A stretch of 43,900 nucleotides of DNA from an uncultured Saprospiraceae bacterium (GTDB taxonomy: Bacteria > Bacteroidota > Bacteroidia > Chitinophagales > Saprospiraceae). Both the position numbers and the translations under genes were made by a program. The DNA is taken from NCBI GenBank assembly GCA_937959275.1, contig CALGLU010000057.1, forward strand, positions 1 through 43,900, written 5' to 3'. This document shows, piece after piece, positions 1 through 9,474 of this stretch (position 1 is the first letter of the stretch; each line of letters begins with the position of its first letter). The notes under the pieces were generated by a model. The model was given only the letters and a program-made list of their open reading frames with translations. It had not been told where the DNA came from and did not search any database.

Positions 1-3
1 TAT

Positions 4-199
4 GCTTGGTAGCTTGAAGGGATATGACTTTTATAAATGAGGGCATCGCCTATCATCTTGAATACTGCAATTAATCTAGAGTCTGTCAAGGTACGACGCT
101 TTCACAGTATTTATGGCTATCAGACCGAACCTGTGCCTTGATAAGACGAAAAACAGCTGCTTTTATACCACCATTTATTTAGTGCTTGAGACACTAGGT
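4..199 (-). repeat. Palindromic intergenic repeat, copy A (subfamily 1, degenerate)
   Basis: Read on the minus strand from position 199, this starts CCTAGTGTCTCAAGCACTAAATA. Over roughly 85 bases it closely follows copy B, including CAAGGCACAGGTTCG and GATAGCC. After the central GATAGCC the match to copy B is lost, so the second arm is degenerate. A weak terminal match (GCTTGGTAGCTTGAA at about 4-18) suggests where the far end was. The left boundary is uncertain. Confidence 0.55.
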
Positions 200-473
200 T
201 AATTTTTCATTGCGATACTATTTAGTTTGATGACACCACATTTTACCAATCGATTAAAGATGGATTAATGGGGTAGTGTTTAGTTTTACTAACATTATCA
301 ATTGGGGATAAAGTTTTGTTAGAAATAAAAGCAATTATCCAATTGCAAGATGTCCATTTAGCTCTGGCCCTAAACTACCTAAAAGCATAAAAACTTGAAG
401 TTGGATTACTGATAACTTTTAGAAGCAATTCTCTAACATTTAAACACTTGGTATTATAACCTCAAATGAATCC

Positions 474-505
474 GTGAAATCCCTTAATCCGACTAAATCC
501 GTGAT
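474..505. repeat. Short clustered ATCCG words
   Basis: Three ATCCG/AATCCG words occur within about 32 bases (GAATCCGTGAAATCCC, TTAATCCGAC, AAATCCGTGA), spaced irregularly. It looks like low-complexity intergenic sequence. It also explains the composition of the spurious minus-strand reading frame that covers it. Confidence 0.35.
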
Positions 506-686
506 TGTGACAAAATGAAAGGTTTGAGTAAACGAAATCTTCAATACGCCAATCTTTCTTCGTCAGACCGTCGGATTTAATTATACGATACTGCCAATGA
601 ATCCTTGGATTAATACAACGAAGCGTTAAGGATTTGTTATCGTGATTCGTATTTGTATTTCTTATAAAAAAATATACGCACATTGT

Positions 687-704
687 CTACGAAACAATTC
701 GTAG
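687..704 (+). promoter_or_regulatory. Perfect hairpin immediately before the DUF2911 start codon
   Basis: CTACGAA (687-693), a 4-base loop ACAA, then TTCGTAG (698-704) form a perfect 7-bp stem that ends 4 bases before the ATG at 709. It occupies the position of a ribosome binding site, so it could affect initiation if transcribed. No role is known. Confidence 0.4.
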
Positions 705-708
705 TTCT

Positions 709-1560
709 ATGATAAAGCAAATTATTTTTCTCTCAATACTCGTCATGAATCCATTATGCCAGCAGGCTTTGGCGCAAATCGGGAGTTTGACTTTGAGTCC
801 ATTTCAACGTATTCATCAAAAAATAGCTAAGACTGAAATTGAAGTCGAGTATTGTCGACCCGGCATTCGTGGTCGGACTATCTTTGGCGACCTTGTGCCG
901 TACAATAAACGATGGCGGACAGGTGCGAATAAGAACACAAAATTTACATTTTCAAAAGATGTTGTCTTAGATGGTCAAACGATAAAAGCTGGATCTTATG
1001 TACTCTTTACAAAACCAAATATTGATGCTTGGGATGTCTATATCTATGATCAGGTAGGAGAATATGGTATACCAGAGGACTGGATGGCTGATAAAATTGT
1101 TGCACAGACAAAGGTCGTACCGCGACCTACTCATAGATTATTTAATTCTTTAACAATTACCTTAAGTGATTTGACGAATGATGGATTCGATGTAATTCTT
1201 GCTTGGGAGAATACCGAAATAACGATTCCCATAGCATTAACAACAAAGAAAGAAATGACAAGAACGATTAGTGATGTTCTTAATGGTCCTGATGCAGAGG
1301 ATTATTATCTAGCGGCACAATATGGAGTCGAGTCAGGAGATGATGTAGAGCAAGCCTTGGAGTGGATTGATACATCCATAAAGTTGGCTGATGAGCTAAC
1401 ATGGTGGGAATATTGGATCAAAGCCAAATGTCATCTAAAGTTAAATCAAAAAGCGATGGCCAGAGAAGTAGCGATGGAAGGTATGAAAATGGCAAAGGAA
1501 GTAAATACAGCCTATGGGCAAAATGAATTTAAATTGATTTTAGATGCACTTGAGGAGTAG
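709..1560 (+). CDS. DUF2911 domain-containing secreted protein
   Basis: This 283-residue protein begins with a signal peptide (hydrophobic residues about 4-18, ending ALAQ) and is probably periplasmic or outer-membrane facing. Residues about 24-165 match the DUF2911 family common in Bacteroidota: the segment VEYCRPGIRGRTIFG, the motif YNKRWRTGAN, and later IKAGSYVLFTKP and a WDVYIYDQ strand. The C-terminal 100 residues are helical and TPR-like (AAQYGVESGDDVEQALEWID, then ELTWWEYWIKAKCHLKLNQ), as in other family members. No enzymatic function is established for DUF2911. It is the first of three closely spaced genes (gap 15 bp to the next), so probably one operon. The ATG at 709 is chosen because it gives a complete signal peptide. 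Confidence 0.88.
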   Translation: MIKQIIFLSILVMNPLCQQALAQIGSLTLSPFQRIHQKIAKTEIEVEYCRPGIRGRTIFGDLVPYNKRWRTGANKNTKFTFSKDVVLDGQTIKAGSYVLFTKPNIDAWDVYIYDQVGEYGIPEDWMADKIVAQTKVVPRPTHRLFNSLTITLSDLTNDGFDVILAWENTEITIPIALTTKKEMTRTISDVLNGPDAEDYYLAAQYGVESGDDVEQALEWIDTSIKLADELTWWEYWIKAKCHLKLNQKAMAREVAMEGMKMAKEVNTAYGQNEFKLILDALEE

Positions 1561-1575
1561 AATTAAGGAACAAAT

Positions 1576-2556
1576 ATGATGTGTCAATATTTAAAACTTA
1601 AATTTTTACTTCTTTCAATTTCTTGCATTCTCTTGATAAGTTGTCAAACCAATCAGGACATAATTGAAATTAAGGATGAAGTTGATTTAATTCCAGAAGG
1701 GATAGCTATAGATCAAAAGAGGAATGCAGTTTATTTGTCTAGCATTCACAAAAAGAAAATTGTAAAAGCCAGTTTATTTGGTGGAAACCCATCTGATTTT
1801 ATAGCAAGTGAAGAACATGGATTCAAATTAGGTGTTGGTATGACAATTAAGGAGAATACGCTATTCGCCCTTAGTGGTGAAGAGTCTGATGGCAAATCCA
1901 ATTCAATGCTTAGCACTTTTAATTTGGACACTGGGTCCTTACTACACAAGTTTGAGTTGACTGATACGGTTAACCATTTCTTGAATGATTTAGCAATTAG
2001 TGATACTGATCAACTTTTCATAACTGATACAAAAGGGCATCGGGTCTACACATTAAAATATCCAGATGGTGAACTTGAACTCTTTTTAAATGATGAACAA
2101 GTTAAATATCCGAATGGCATAGCAATCTCTAGTGACAACACCAAACTTTTTGTGGACTCATGGTTTGAAGGACTTAGGATCGTGGATATTTCAACACGCA
2201 AGATTTTAAATGCAAAGCACAAAGACACTTCTGAAATAGGAATAGATGGTTTGAAATATTTTGAAGGCCGTTTATATACTATCCGAAATGGGGGAGATGA
2301 TCATTCTAAACATGGCTTAATAAAGATTTCACTATCTGAGGATGAAAATAAAATCTTAGCTGTTGAAGATGTCATCATTAATGATCCCATGATGAATGTA
2401 CCAACAACATTTGATATTGTGAATGGCACTATTTACTTGATCGCGAATAGTCAAATGGATAATCTAGATCAAAGCCTCAATGAAGTCATCGACCGCTCAG
2501 TCTTGACGAATACCTATATTCTAACACATAAAATTACTGACATTGTGAAGGAGTGA
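1576..2556 (+). CDS. SMP-30/gluconolactonase-like beta-propeller lipoprotein
   Basis: The N-terminus of this 326-residue protein is a lipoprotein signal: hydrophobic FLLLSISCILLIS followed by Cys in a lipobox-like LISC, so it should be anchored in the outer or inner membrane. The mature part shows repeating propeller blades with the SMP-30/NHL pattern: PEGIAIDQKRNAVYLSS, FLNDLAISDTDQLFITD, YPNGIAISSDNTKLFVDSW and IGIDGLKYFEGRLYTI. The Asn/Asp residues in NDLAI and NGIAI sit where SMP-30 lactonases bind their divalent metal, so sugar-lactone or ester hydrolysis is possible but not proven. ATGATG at 1576 allows a start one codon later. The gene lies 15 bp after the DUF2911 gene and 39 bp before the next, consistent with an operon. 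Confidence 0.8.
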   Translation: MMCQYLKLKFLLLSISCILLISCQTNQDIIEIKDEVDLIPEGIAIDQKRNAVYLSSIHKKKIVKASLFGGNPSDFIASEEHGFKLGVGMTIKENTLFALSGEESDGKSNSMLSTFNLDTGSLLHKFELTDTVNHFLNDLAISDTDQLFITDTKGHRVYTLKYPDGELELFLNDEQVKYPNGIAISSDNTKLFVDSWFEGLRIVDISTRKILNAKHKDTSEIGIDGLKYFEGRLYTIRNGGDDHSKHGLIKISLSEDENKILAVEDVIINDPMMNVPTTFDIVNGTIYLIANSQMDNLDQSLNEVIDRSVLTNTYILTHKITDIVKE

Positions 2557-2595
2557 TTCATTAAACTTCTTAGCTTGTGCTCATAGAAATAGGGG

Positions 2596-3849
2596 ATGAA
2601 GAAACGTTACATTATTTTAGTTGTGCTTGCAATCTTTTGTATTGTCAGCTGGTTACTCACAATGCGCTATTTAAATAGTGGTAGTCTAAGTCCAGATAAT
2701 ACAGTTTGGGAATCCTACATTGGTCGAGATACAACGGTGGGTATATTACCTGATCAATATGCGAATTACTTCACCTATACGCTGGCAAGAACGAATGAAA
2801 ACATTGGTTTTAGAATCAAAGGAGAATTTCCCAATACTCGTTATTTTAGTTTTAATGTCTATAGTCTGGAAGATAATGCAACACAAGGCTCTCTGGTTGA
2901 CTACCAAATCAAAACTGATTCTGGAAAGCCAAATCCATTCTTAGTCAATCAAGATAGTATTGAAGCAGGCACTCATTATACGGTCCATATTTTGCCGTCT
3001 GAGCATAACGATAGCGATCTGGTTAACCGTCTGCCATTTCGAGATGATGTCAAACTGTTGGCTATGGTGATACGATTATACGATTACAATATTGATGATT
3101 TTGGTGGCGTTGATTTTCCAACTGTAGAAGCATTTACGATATCAGAGGAGGAAGAGCCAGCTGAACTGAAACCGACCCGCTTACCCAAAGCACTAAATCT
3201 AAGATGGATCGTACGTAGGAAAAGTTTGCCAGGTATGGTCAAGCGTTTGAGTCTACTCTACGACACTGAAAACAAAGTATCGATGGATGGGACTCAACCC
3301 GATGATGGCTACCACTCTTTACCTTTTCATGCCATAGACACAAAGGGTTACATAGAGAATAATGATAACAGGTATTTATTATCAGCAATCACTAAAGAAG
3401 ATGATGAAGTATTTGTCTTCCGATTTAAAGCACCATCATATACATCAGGACCTGAGAATATCAATCAAACTGAAGTCAGATATTGGTCCTTCAATTTGGG
3501 GAATGCAGCGAGCTATAATTTTAATGCACTTAAAGACGAAGATGCTTTGTTGGATGATGATGGCTATGTCAACATTGTTCTATCCCACAACGATGAAGCG
3601 ATTGAAAAACTGACGAGTGCTTTAGGTTTCAACTTCCTTGAATGGAATATGCCGTGGAAGAAGGCCCTAATTCTATTTAGACACATGCTGGCTAATCCTG
3701 ACTTTGAAGCTCAGATCGATGTCGTGCCGCCTATAAAAGAAGGCATGTCTGACTTTGAGTCAACTGATGCAAAACACTATCTTGGTGAGTATGCTCCTCA
3801 AGGCATCCGTATGTCAAAAAGTGATTTTTTAACAGACTACACACTCTAA
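2596..3849 (+). CDS. Membrane-anchored or secreted protein of unknown function
   Basis: This 417-residue protein opens with one N-terminal hydrophobic helix (about residues 4-23, after MKKR), either an uncleaved anchor or a signal peptide. The rest is soluble and beta-rich. Motifs such as FRIKGEFPNTRYFSFNVYS near residues 78-96, DYQIKTDSGKPNPF, and a later second domain with FRFKAPSY and VRYWSFNLGN suggest two related beta domains, the second repeating the 'Y-W/F-SFN' theme of the first. This recalls DUF1214-type folds, but I cannot assign it. It is the third gene of the run starting at 709, 39 bp after the propeller lipoprotein. Confidence 0.75.
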   Translation: MKKRYIILVVLAIFCIVSWLLTMRYLNSGSLSPDNTVWESYIGRDTTVGILPDQYANYFTYTLARTNENIGFRIKGEFPNTRYFSFNVYSLEDNATQGSLVDYQIKTDSGKPNPFLVNQDSIEAGTHYTVHILPSEHNDSDLVNRLPFRDDVKLLAMVIRLYDYNIDDFGGVDFPTVEAFTISEEEEPAELKPTRLPKALNLRWIVRRKSLPGMVKRLSLLYDTENKVSMDGTQPDDGYHSLPFHAIDTKGYIENNDNRYLLSAITKEDDEVFVFRFKAPSYTSGPENINQTEVRYWSFNLGNAASYNFNALKDEDALLDDDGYVNIVLSHNDEAIEKLTSALGFNFLEWNMPWKKALILFRHMLANPDFEAQIDVVPPIKEGMSDFESTDAKHYLGEYAPQGIRMSKSDFLTDYTL

Positions 3850-3969
3850 TAAGGGACAATCATTCTAGCTGAATCGGCCTCTATTTTTATTTTAGATAAA
3901 ACTTAGTATTGACCTATTGGATTCAATGCAGCATCTTGTTTATTTGTTATATTACATGACAAGCGGTTT

Positions 3970-6705
3970 ATGAAATTGACTTTGTGTAAACACATTTTAT
4001 TGTATTCTATCCAGGTACTCCTCTGCATAGGAATAAGCTGCTCGACTTGTTTTGCTCAAAATGAATTTATATCAATCGAAGGAAATGAGCTTGCACTGCC
4101 TCAAGTGCTGAATCAACTAGAAGCTAAAACGCAACTAAAATTTTACTACCGGAATGTGGATGTACCTGAGGACCGATACACCGTTTCGATAAAAGACCAA
4201 TCACTTAACTACATTTTAGATTATGTACTTCAGAATACTAATTTGTCTTATGATGTCTATGATGATTACGCTGTCATTATTGGTCCCAAGAACATCATTG
4301 ATGAAAGCTATTCAGCTGAATACTACAAAATAATAGAAGAGAAAGGTCTAGAATCCGCAATAGATGTGCAGCCTGAGCAGATGATTCAAGTAGGAGATAT
4401 CTCGCGCTTGTCCTCAAGCGGAACTGCCAAAATAAAGGGAGTCATTCGTGACGCATTGAATCAAGATCCGATCATAGGTGCCACTGTCTTCTGGCCGGAT
4501 TTAGATATCGGAACATCAACTGATATAATGGGTGAGTTTGAATTAGAGCTTGCATCAGGTAGGCACGAAATGAAAATCGAATACATCGGCTATGAAGACT
4601 TCGTGAAAGTCCTTGCGGTGGATGGAGATGGTGAGTTTGATGTAAATCTCCAACCAGAAGCCTATCGCCTAGAAGAAGTCTTAGTCAAAGCAGAAGCTGT
4701 CAATGTCAATGTGGAAAGTGCAGACATTGGAGTCGAGCGCTTAGATGTGCAGGCTATCAAGAAGCTACCATCTTTTATGGGAGAAGCGGATGTCGTGAAA
4801 AGCTTGCTGCTACAGCCGGGCGTTAGTACTGTCGGAGAAGGAGCCATCGGTTTTAATGTTAGGGGAGGGCAGATTGATCAGAACCTTGTGATGCAAGACG
4901 ATGCATTTTTGTTTAACACCTCTCATGCTCTAGGTTTTTTTAGCACATTTAATCCTGAGCTCATCAGTTTTGTCACACTCTATAAAGGGAGTATGCCATC
5001 TGAGTTTGGCGGTCGATTGGCATCTGTGTTAGATGTGGAAATGAGAGACGGTAGTTATCGTAAATTTAAAGTAAACGGTGGCATTGGTCCTGTCTCGACT
5101 AAGTTAGCCATAGAAGGTCCAATCGTGAAAGAAAAGACATCATTCATTATGGGCTTTAGGAGTACGTATTCGGATTGGATTTTGAATTTAATAAAAGTGC
5201 CAGAGATAAAGAATAGTTCAGCATTCTTCTATGACATTAATGCAAGGGTAACGCATAAGTTTAACGATAAGCATGCATTGACAATTAGTGGTTATTCTTC
5301 AGCAGATCGATTTTCTTTCAATGAAGAATTTGGTTATGAATATCAAACACAACTCGGGCAGCTCATTTTTAAATCTATTTTTTCTGATCGTGTCTTCAAT
5401 AAATTTACAGCAAGTGTAAGTGGATATAATAGTGATCAGTTAGATATAAGTGGAACAGATGCATCTGTATTAAATACCCATTTGCAATATGCGAAGTTTA
5501 AAAATAAAATTTCATTTGTACATTCTACATCATTGCAAGTAGACGCCGGGATATCTAGTATTTTATATCAAGTCATGCCTGGTGATCTTCGACCCGATGG
5601 TAGATTGTCTCAAATCATTCCTACACGTTTGGAATCAGAAAAGGGTTTGGAATCAGCATTTTTTATTAATTCTTCATGGACAGTCAATGAAAAGATATCG
5701 TTGAATAGTGGTCTACGTTTGAGTGCGTATCACTACTTGGGTCCAGCTAGTGTTTTTCGATATGATAATGAAATAAAGCCGACTCTGGAGACAGTCACAG
5801 GAACACAGCAATATGCTAATAATGAAGTTATTTCTAAATATGGCAGTATAGAACCGCGATTATCCTTGAGGTATAAGCTAGATGATGACAGTTCTGTTAA
5901 GCTTGGCTACAGCAGGACGACACAGTACATTAACTTGATTTCAAATACGAATACACCCACGCCTGGTAGTCAGTGGCAGCTAAGTACTGACTATATCAAA
6001 CCTCAGCGCGCAAATAATTTTTCGATTGGTTATTTTAAAAATTACAAAGACAATGTTTGGGAAACATCAATAGAGTTATATGCTCGTCAAGTTGATGATT
6101 TATTTGATTTTAAAAATTTTGCTCAATTAGCTGTTAATGAAGCTATAGAAACTGAGTTGCTGAAAGGGATAGGGCGTGCTTATGGTGCAGAAGTAAGTAT
6201 AAAAAAAAGAAAAGGGACATTTAATGGGTCTTTGTCGTATACCATGTCGACTTCACAAAAACAAATTGCTGGTATAAATGAACGGAATTGGTATCCAAGT
6301 AATTTTGACAAGCCACATGATTTGAGTTTGATTTTTAATATTCAACCAAATACTAGGAATACAATTGTTTTTAATTTTAATTATAGTACGGGCCGGCCAA
6401 CGACTGCACCCATTGCCTCATATAAAGAAGTAAATGGTTTTGTGGTTCCTGTTTATTCGAATCGCAATCAATTGAGAATCCCAGCCTATCATCGTCTTGA
6501 TCTTGCCTATACGCTCGGTCAGAGTTTTCGCAAGGATAGAAAATTTAGAACAAGCTGGACCTTTTCTATTTATAATCTATACGGTAGGTCTAATCCGTTT
6601 TCTGTTTTCTTTACGCAAGAGCCCTTCAATAGACCTATCGCTAATAAGCTTGCCATTTTGGGCAGCGCATTTCCTGCACTCACGATTAATTTTGTGTCAC
6701 TATAA
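3970..6705 (+). CDS. TonB-dependent outer-membrane receptor with STN and carboxypeptidase-like N-terminal domains
   Basis: This 911-residue protein imports an unknown ligand across the outer membrane using TonB energy. After a signal peptide ending CFAQ, residues about 34-110 form a secretin/TonB N-terminal (STN) domain (LPQVLNQLEAKTQLKFYYR, YTVSIKDQSLNYILDYVLQ). Residues about 155-235 form a carboxypeptidase-regulatory-like domain (IKGVIRDALNQDPIIGATV). The plug follows at about 265-365 (VKSLLLQPGVSTVGEGAIGF, NVRGGQIDQNLV, ELISFVTLYKGSMPSEFGGR), then a 22-strand-type barrel ending FPALTINFVSL. STN domains usually signal to a FecR-type anti-sigma factor, but no such gene is present nearby. 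It is first in a three-gene operon: its TAA is followed directly by the ATG of the DUF4249 gene. The ligand cannot be read from sequence. Confidence 0.93.
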   Translation: MKLTLCKHILLYSIQVLLCIGISCSTCFAQNEFISIEGNELALPQVLNQLEAKTQLKFYYRNVDVPEDRYTVSIKDQSLNYILDYVLQNTNLSYDVYDDYAVIIGPKNIIDESYSAEYYKIIEEKGLESAIDVQPEQMIQVGDISRLSSSGTAKIKGVIRDALNQDPIIGATVFWPDLDIGTSTDIMGEFELELASGRHEMKIEYIGYEDFVKVLAVDGDGEFDVNLQPEAYRLEEVLVKAEAVNVNVESADIGVERLDVQAIKKLPSFMGEADVVKSLLLQPGVSTVGEGAIGFNVRGGQIDQNLVMQDDAFLFNTSHALGFFSTFNPELISFVTLYKGSMPSEFGGRLASVLDVEMRDGSYRKFKVNGGIGPVSTKLAIEGPIVKEKTSFIMGFRSTYSDWILNLIKVPEIKNSSAFFYDINARVTHKFNDKHALTISGYSSADRFSFNEEFGYEYQTQLGQLIFKSIFSDRVFNKFTASVSGYNSDQLDISGTDASVLNTHLQYAKFKNKISFVHSTSLQVDAGISSILYQVMPGDLRPDGRLSQIIPTRLESEKGLESAFFINSSWTVNEKISLNSGLRLSAYHYLGPASVFRYDNEIKPTLETVTGTQQYANNEVISKYGSIEPRLSLRYKLDDDSSVKLGYSRTTQYINLISNTNTPTPGSQWQLSTDYIKPQRANNFSIGYFKNYKDNVWETSIELYARQVDDLFDFKNFAQLAVNEAIETELLKGIGRAYGAEVSIKKRKGTFNGSLSYTMSTSQKQIAGINERNWYPSNFDKPHDLSLIFNIQPNTRNTIVFNFNYSTGRPTTAPIASYKEVNGFVVPVYSNRNQLRIPAYHRLDLAYTLGQSFRKDRKFRTSWTFSIYNLYGRSNPFSVFFTQEPFNRPIANKLAILGSAFPALTINFVSL

Positions 6706-7845
6706 ATGAGAGAAGAACAAACATACGCGCAAAGGATCAGAGCATTAGGCTCAGGCTTGTTTTTACTATTGTTGGTCATGGTGTTGGACAGCTGCTTAAG
6801 TGAAATTGATTTAGAACTACCCGAAAATGATTCTGAGAGTATTGCGATTGTCGCTCGGCTTGAGTATGGAGATCCCTCGATTGCTAGTGTGCGGATTACG
6901 AGCCTTGCTAATTTTATTGGATTTGATCAGGCAGTCCCTATTCTTGGCGCGAGGGTAACATTGCTTGATGAGAGCGGTAATGCTATACATCTACCTGCTG
7001 ATCTGGAAGAGGGTTTGAATGGAGAATTACTAGAGAAGGGAAATTATGGAAGAAGCTTAGGTAATGATTTTCCTATCAACATAGGGGATGCATATATGAT
7101 ACGAATCGAGTTAGAAAATAAAGTGTATGAATCTACATTAGAAACATTAGCTGATGTGCCAAAGGCAGACGATATAATGGTAGAATTAATAACTCGTGAA
7201 GAACTCAATAATTTTGGAAATATTATAGAGAATTCCTATCTGCAATTTTTTCTAAATACTCCATTACGAGCACCATCTGGAATGGATAAAGCTTATTTAA
7301 AATGGGATTTTGAAGGTGTGTATCAGGTGATTGAAACGGGTCTTGAAGTGTTGATTCCTCCACCAACTGACATTTGTTATGTAACGATACCTTTAAACAT
7401 CGACAAAATAAATGTATTTAATGGCCAAGAAAGCAGAGAGGATTATTTGCAGGAAGAATTTATGTTGGAAGAAAGGCTCGATCACAGATTTTCTCGAGGT
7501 TTTTATCTAGCTATTTTTCAACAATCAATTAGCCAGGGAGCCTATAATTATTGGAGTCAAATCAATTCAATTACAGACTTGAGTGGTAATTTTTTTGAAG
7601 ACCCACCAGGTAAGGTTTTGGGTAATATTTCAAATACAAGCGATCCTGATGAAGAGGTCTTTGGCTATTTTTCGACCTCACGGACTGATACGATTCGGTT
7701 TTATGTGAATCCGACTGACTATTTAGTTAGACCTAAATGCCCATTCTCAGCTCTCCCAGATGATGCGACTTTAGATGACTCTTGTTTTGATTGCTTACTG
7801 CTTCGAAATAGTACGACTGTGCGACCTAATTACTGGATAGAATAG
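6706..7845 (+). CDS. DUF4249 family lipoprotein
   Basis: This 379-residue protein carries a lipoprotein signal: hydrophobic LFLLLLVMVLDS then Cys30 (LDSC). The N-terminal half shows the DUF4249 pattern: a first beta domain with IAIVARLEYGDPSIASVRI and PILGARVTLLDESG, then YMIRIELENKVYESTLETL, where a conserved aromatic-rich strand leads to 'proposed/derivative' values passed to the barrel partner. Family members are nearly always encoded directly after a TonB-dependent receptor, as here, where TAAATG joins stop and start. By context it is probably a surface-exposed partner of that receptor (inference). Three C-terminal Cys pairs (KCPF, SCFDC) may form disulfides. Confidence 0.85.
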   Translation: MREEQTYAQRIRALGSGLFLLLLVMVLDSCLSEIDLELPENDSESIAIVARLEYGDPSIASVRITSLANFIGFDQAVPILGARVTLLDESGNAIHLPADLEEGLNGELLEKGNYGRSLGNDFPINIGDAYMIRIELENKVYESTLETLADVPKADDIMVELITREELNNFGNIIENSYLQFFLNTPLRAPSGMDKAYLKWDFEGVYQVIETGLEVLIPPPTDICYVTIPLNIDKINVFNGQESREDYLQEEFMLEERLDHRFSRGFYLAIFQQSISQGAYNYWSQINSITDLSGNFFEDPPGKVLGNISNTSDPDEEVFGYFSTSRTDTIRFYVNPTDYLVRPKCPFSALPDDATLDDSCFDCLLLRNSTTVRPNYWIE

Positions 7846-7851
7846 TATATT

Positions 7852-9474
7852 ATGAAGCGACTCCTAATTTTTAGTTTTCTTATATTGATGTTTCCTTCAG
7901 TGACGCTAAGTCAAACAAGTTCAACGTTGCATTTGAGTCAAGATTTTTACATCAGTGGAGATATCCTTTTTTATAAAGTGTATTTACCACAAGATCTAAA
8001 AAATGAGGAAGCTGTGTTTGATGTTTCATTGATCAATTCTTCAAGTGTAGTTGTTGCAAGATATTTTCAGAAAAATGAACTAAACAAAAATCTGTTTGGG
8101 TCTATAAAAATCCCTGTCGATATTAATTCTGGTATCTATCAATTGATTATTTCAGGGACAGATGCTAAGTCAAATGAACAGATCAGAATCGTGGAATGCA
8201 GTATACCTATTTATAGCGATTTGAAAGCTGATCTAACTATTTCGTCAAGTGAACCAGTATCAGGAGTTATTGCTTCAGCAGCAAAGGATGGGTTGATTTT
8301 TATCGAGGTAGATGTCGATTCTATATTTACGACAAGAGAGAAAGTAGATGTTAAAATAAAAATTAAGGATTCAGCTGGTTTACCGATTCAAGCTGATCAT
8401 TCTGTGACAATTCGACAAGTGACTCCGCAGGGATTGAACTATAGATCGGTTCGGCATTTTTCTTTGGCAGCCCTTCCGAGCTTGTTAGATAAAATACGAC
8501 TCAGTGGAAAAATTAAAGACGAAAACGGTCAGCAAAGAACATTCCCAGTAATGGGTATATATATAAAGAAGCAAGATAAGTTACAGTTATTCCAAACAAA
8601 TGACAAAGGGGATTTTATCATAGAACTGGATCAGTTTTATGGAGATCAAACAATACAATTTCTTGATTATTTACATACAGATATAGAAGTTGATCTTGAG
8701 GAGGCACGATACGCGGAAGCCAGCGAGTCGTTAATCCTAACTGATGAACTCATTCAGTATTTGAAGCTAAGTCGGAAACGTAAAAAAATCAATCAGCTAT
8801 TCAATACTCAAAAAGAAGTTGTCATGACTGAATTTGAAAATAGACAAACTGAAAAATTAGAAGGAGATCGGGTTTTCATTTTAGAGCAGTATGAATCCTT
8901 TAAAAACATGCGGACCATGTTTGTCGAACTGGTGACAGCATTACAATTTAAAACAGATGAAGATGGAAATCTATATGCTCGGGTTTTTAATAGAGATCCT
9001 GCTGCAAGAGAGTATTATCCGAGTAAGCCGTTGTTTATTATCGATGGCATTGTGACCAATGATGCCACTTTAGTCAATGGTCTTGATATGAATTATATAA
9101 ATAGAATTGACCTTTTTTCTGACTATGCTAGGCTAAAGAAGCACTTCGGTCCATTGGGCTTAGGAGGTGTGATTGTCATAGAGACATCAATCCCTTCGAT
9201 ACGACTTGCTGAGAGTCGGATGAACGATATATTTACTATCAATGGACTCCGTCGTTTTGAAGATATCATTCATTCTTTTTCATTTGAGGATATAGATGCG
9301 GCTTATTTTGACCCACATGTATATTGGTCTCCGATGAATACAACAAATACAGATGGTGAGTTTGAATTTTCATTTAGCCTAGGTGATAGCCATGGACACT
9401 TTCTTGTCGAAGTCGTAGCTCAGGATGATAAGAACAACGTGAGTACGATTAAGAAGTTTTTCCAGATCAAATAG
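7852..9474 (+). CDS. MG2-like/plug-like secreted protein of the receptor operon
   Basis: This 540-residue protein has a signal peptide ending TLSQ. Residues about 22-110 resemble an alpha-2-macroglobulin MG2 strand-rich domain (LSQDFYISGDILFYKVYLPQ, SGIYQLIISGTD). A central segment (about 165-270) has bacterial Ig-like character (KIKIKDSAGLPIQADHSVTI). Near residues 395-445 there is a TonB-plug-like motif without any barrel: PLFIIDGIVTND, YINRIDLFSDYARLKKHFG, GLGGVIVIET. Bacteroidota encode such barrel-less plug/MG2 proteins beside TonB-dependent receptors. It follows the DUF4249 gene by 6 bp, so the three genes are almost certainly co-transcribed. A role as an accessory surface or periplasmic protein of the transporter is inference. 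Confidence 0.8.
   Translation: MKRLLIFSFLILMFPSVTLSQTSSTLHLSQDFYISGDILFYKVYLPQDLKNEEAVFDVSLINSSSVVVARYFQKNELNKNLFGSIKIPVDINSGIYQLIISGTDAKSNEQIRIVECSIPIYSDLKADLTISSSEPVSGVIASAAKDGLIFIEVDVDSIFTTREKVDVKIKIKDSAGLPIQADHSVTIRQVTPQGLNYRSVRHFSLAALPSLLDKIRLSGKIKDENGQQRTFPVMGIYIKKQDKLQLFQTNDKGDFIIELDQFYGDQTIQFLDYLHTDIEVDLEEARYAEASESLILTDELIQYLKLSRKRKKINQLFNTQKEVVMTEFENRQTEKLEGDRVFILEQYESFKNMRTMFVELVTALQFKTDEDGNLYARVFNRDPAAREYYPSKPLFIIDGIVTNDATLVNGLDMNYINRIDLFSDYARLKKHFGPLGLGGVIVIETSIPSIRLAESRMNDIFTINGLRRFEDIIHSFSFEDIDAAYFDPHVYWSPMNTTNTDGEFEFSFSLGDSHGHFLVEVVAQDDKNNVSTIKKFFQIK

Larger units (their letters stand above)
1..708. other. Gene-poor region upstream of the DUF2911 gene
   Basis: I see no convincing gene here. 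A 73-codon minus-strand reading frame (462-683) has no recognisable domain, no signal peptide and an odd His/Asn/Ile-rich composition, so I do not call it. The stretch holds one degenerate copy of the palindromic repeat family (about 4-199), a patch of repeated ATCCG words (about 474-505), and a 7-bp hairpin directly before the first gene (687-704). The rest is AT-rich and featureless to the eye. Confidence 0.6.

Noticed and set aside
462-683. 73-codon frame on the minus strand
   Set aside because: No signal peptide or domain, odd His/Asn/Ile composition, lies over ATCCG-rich repeats, and no promoter or neighbour context supports it.
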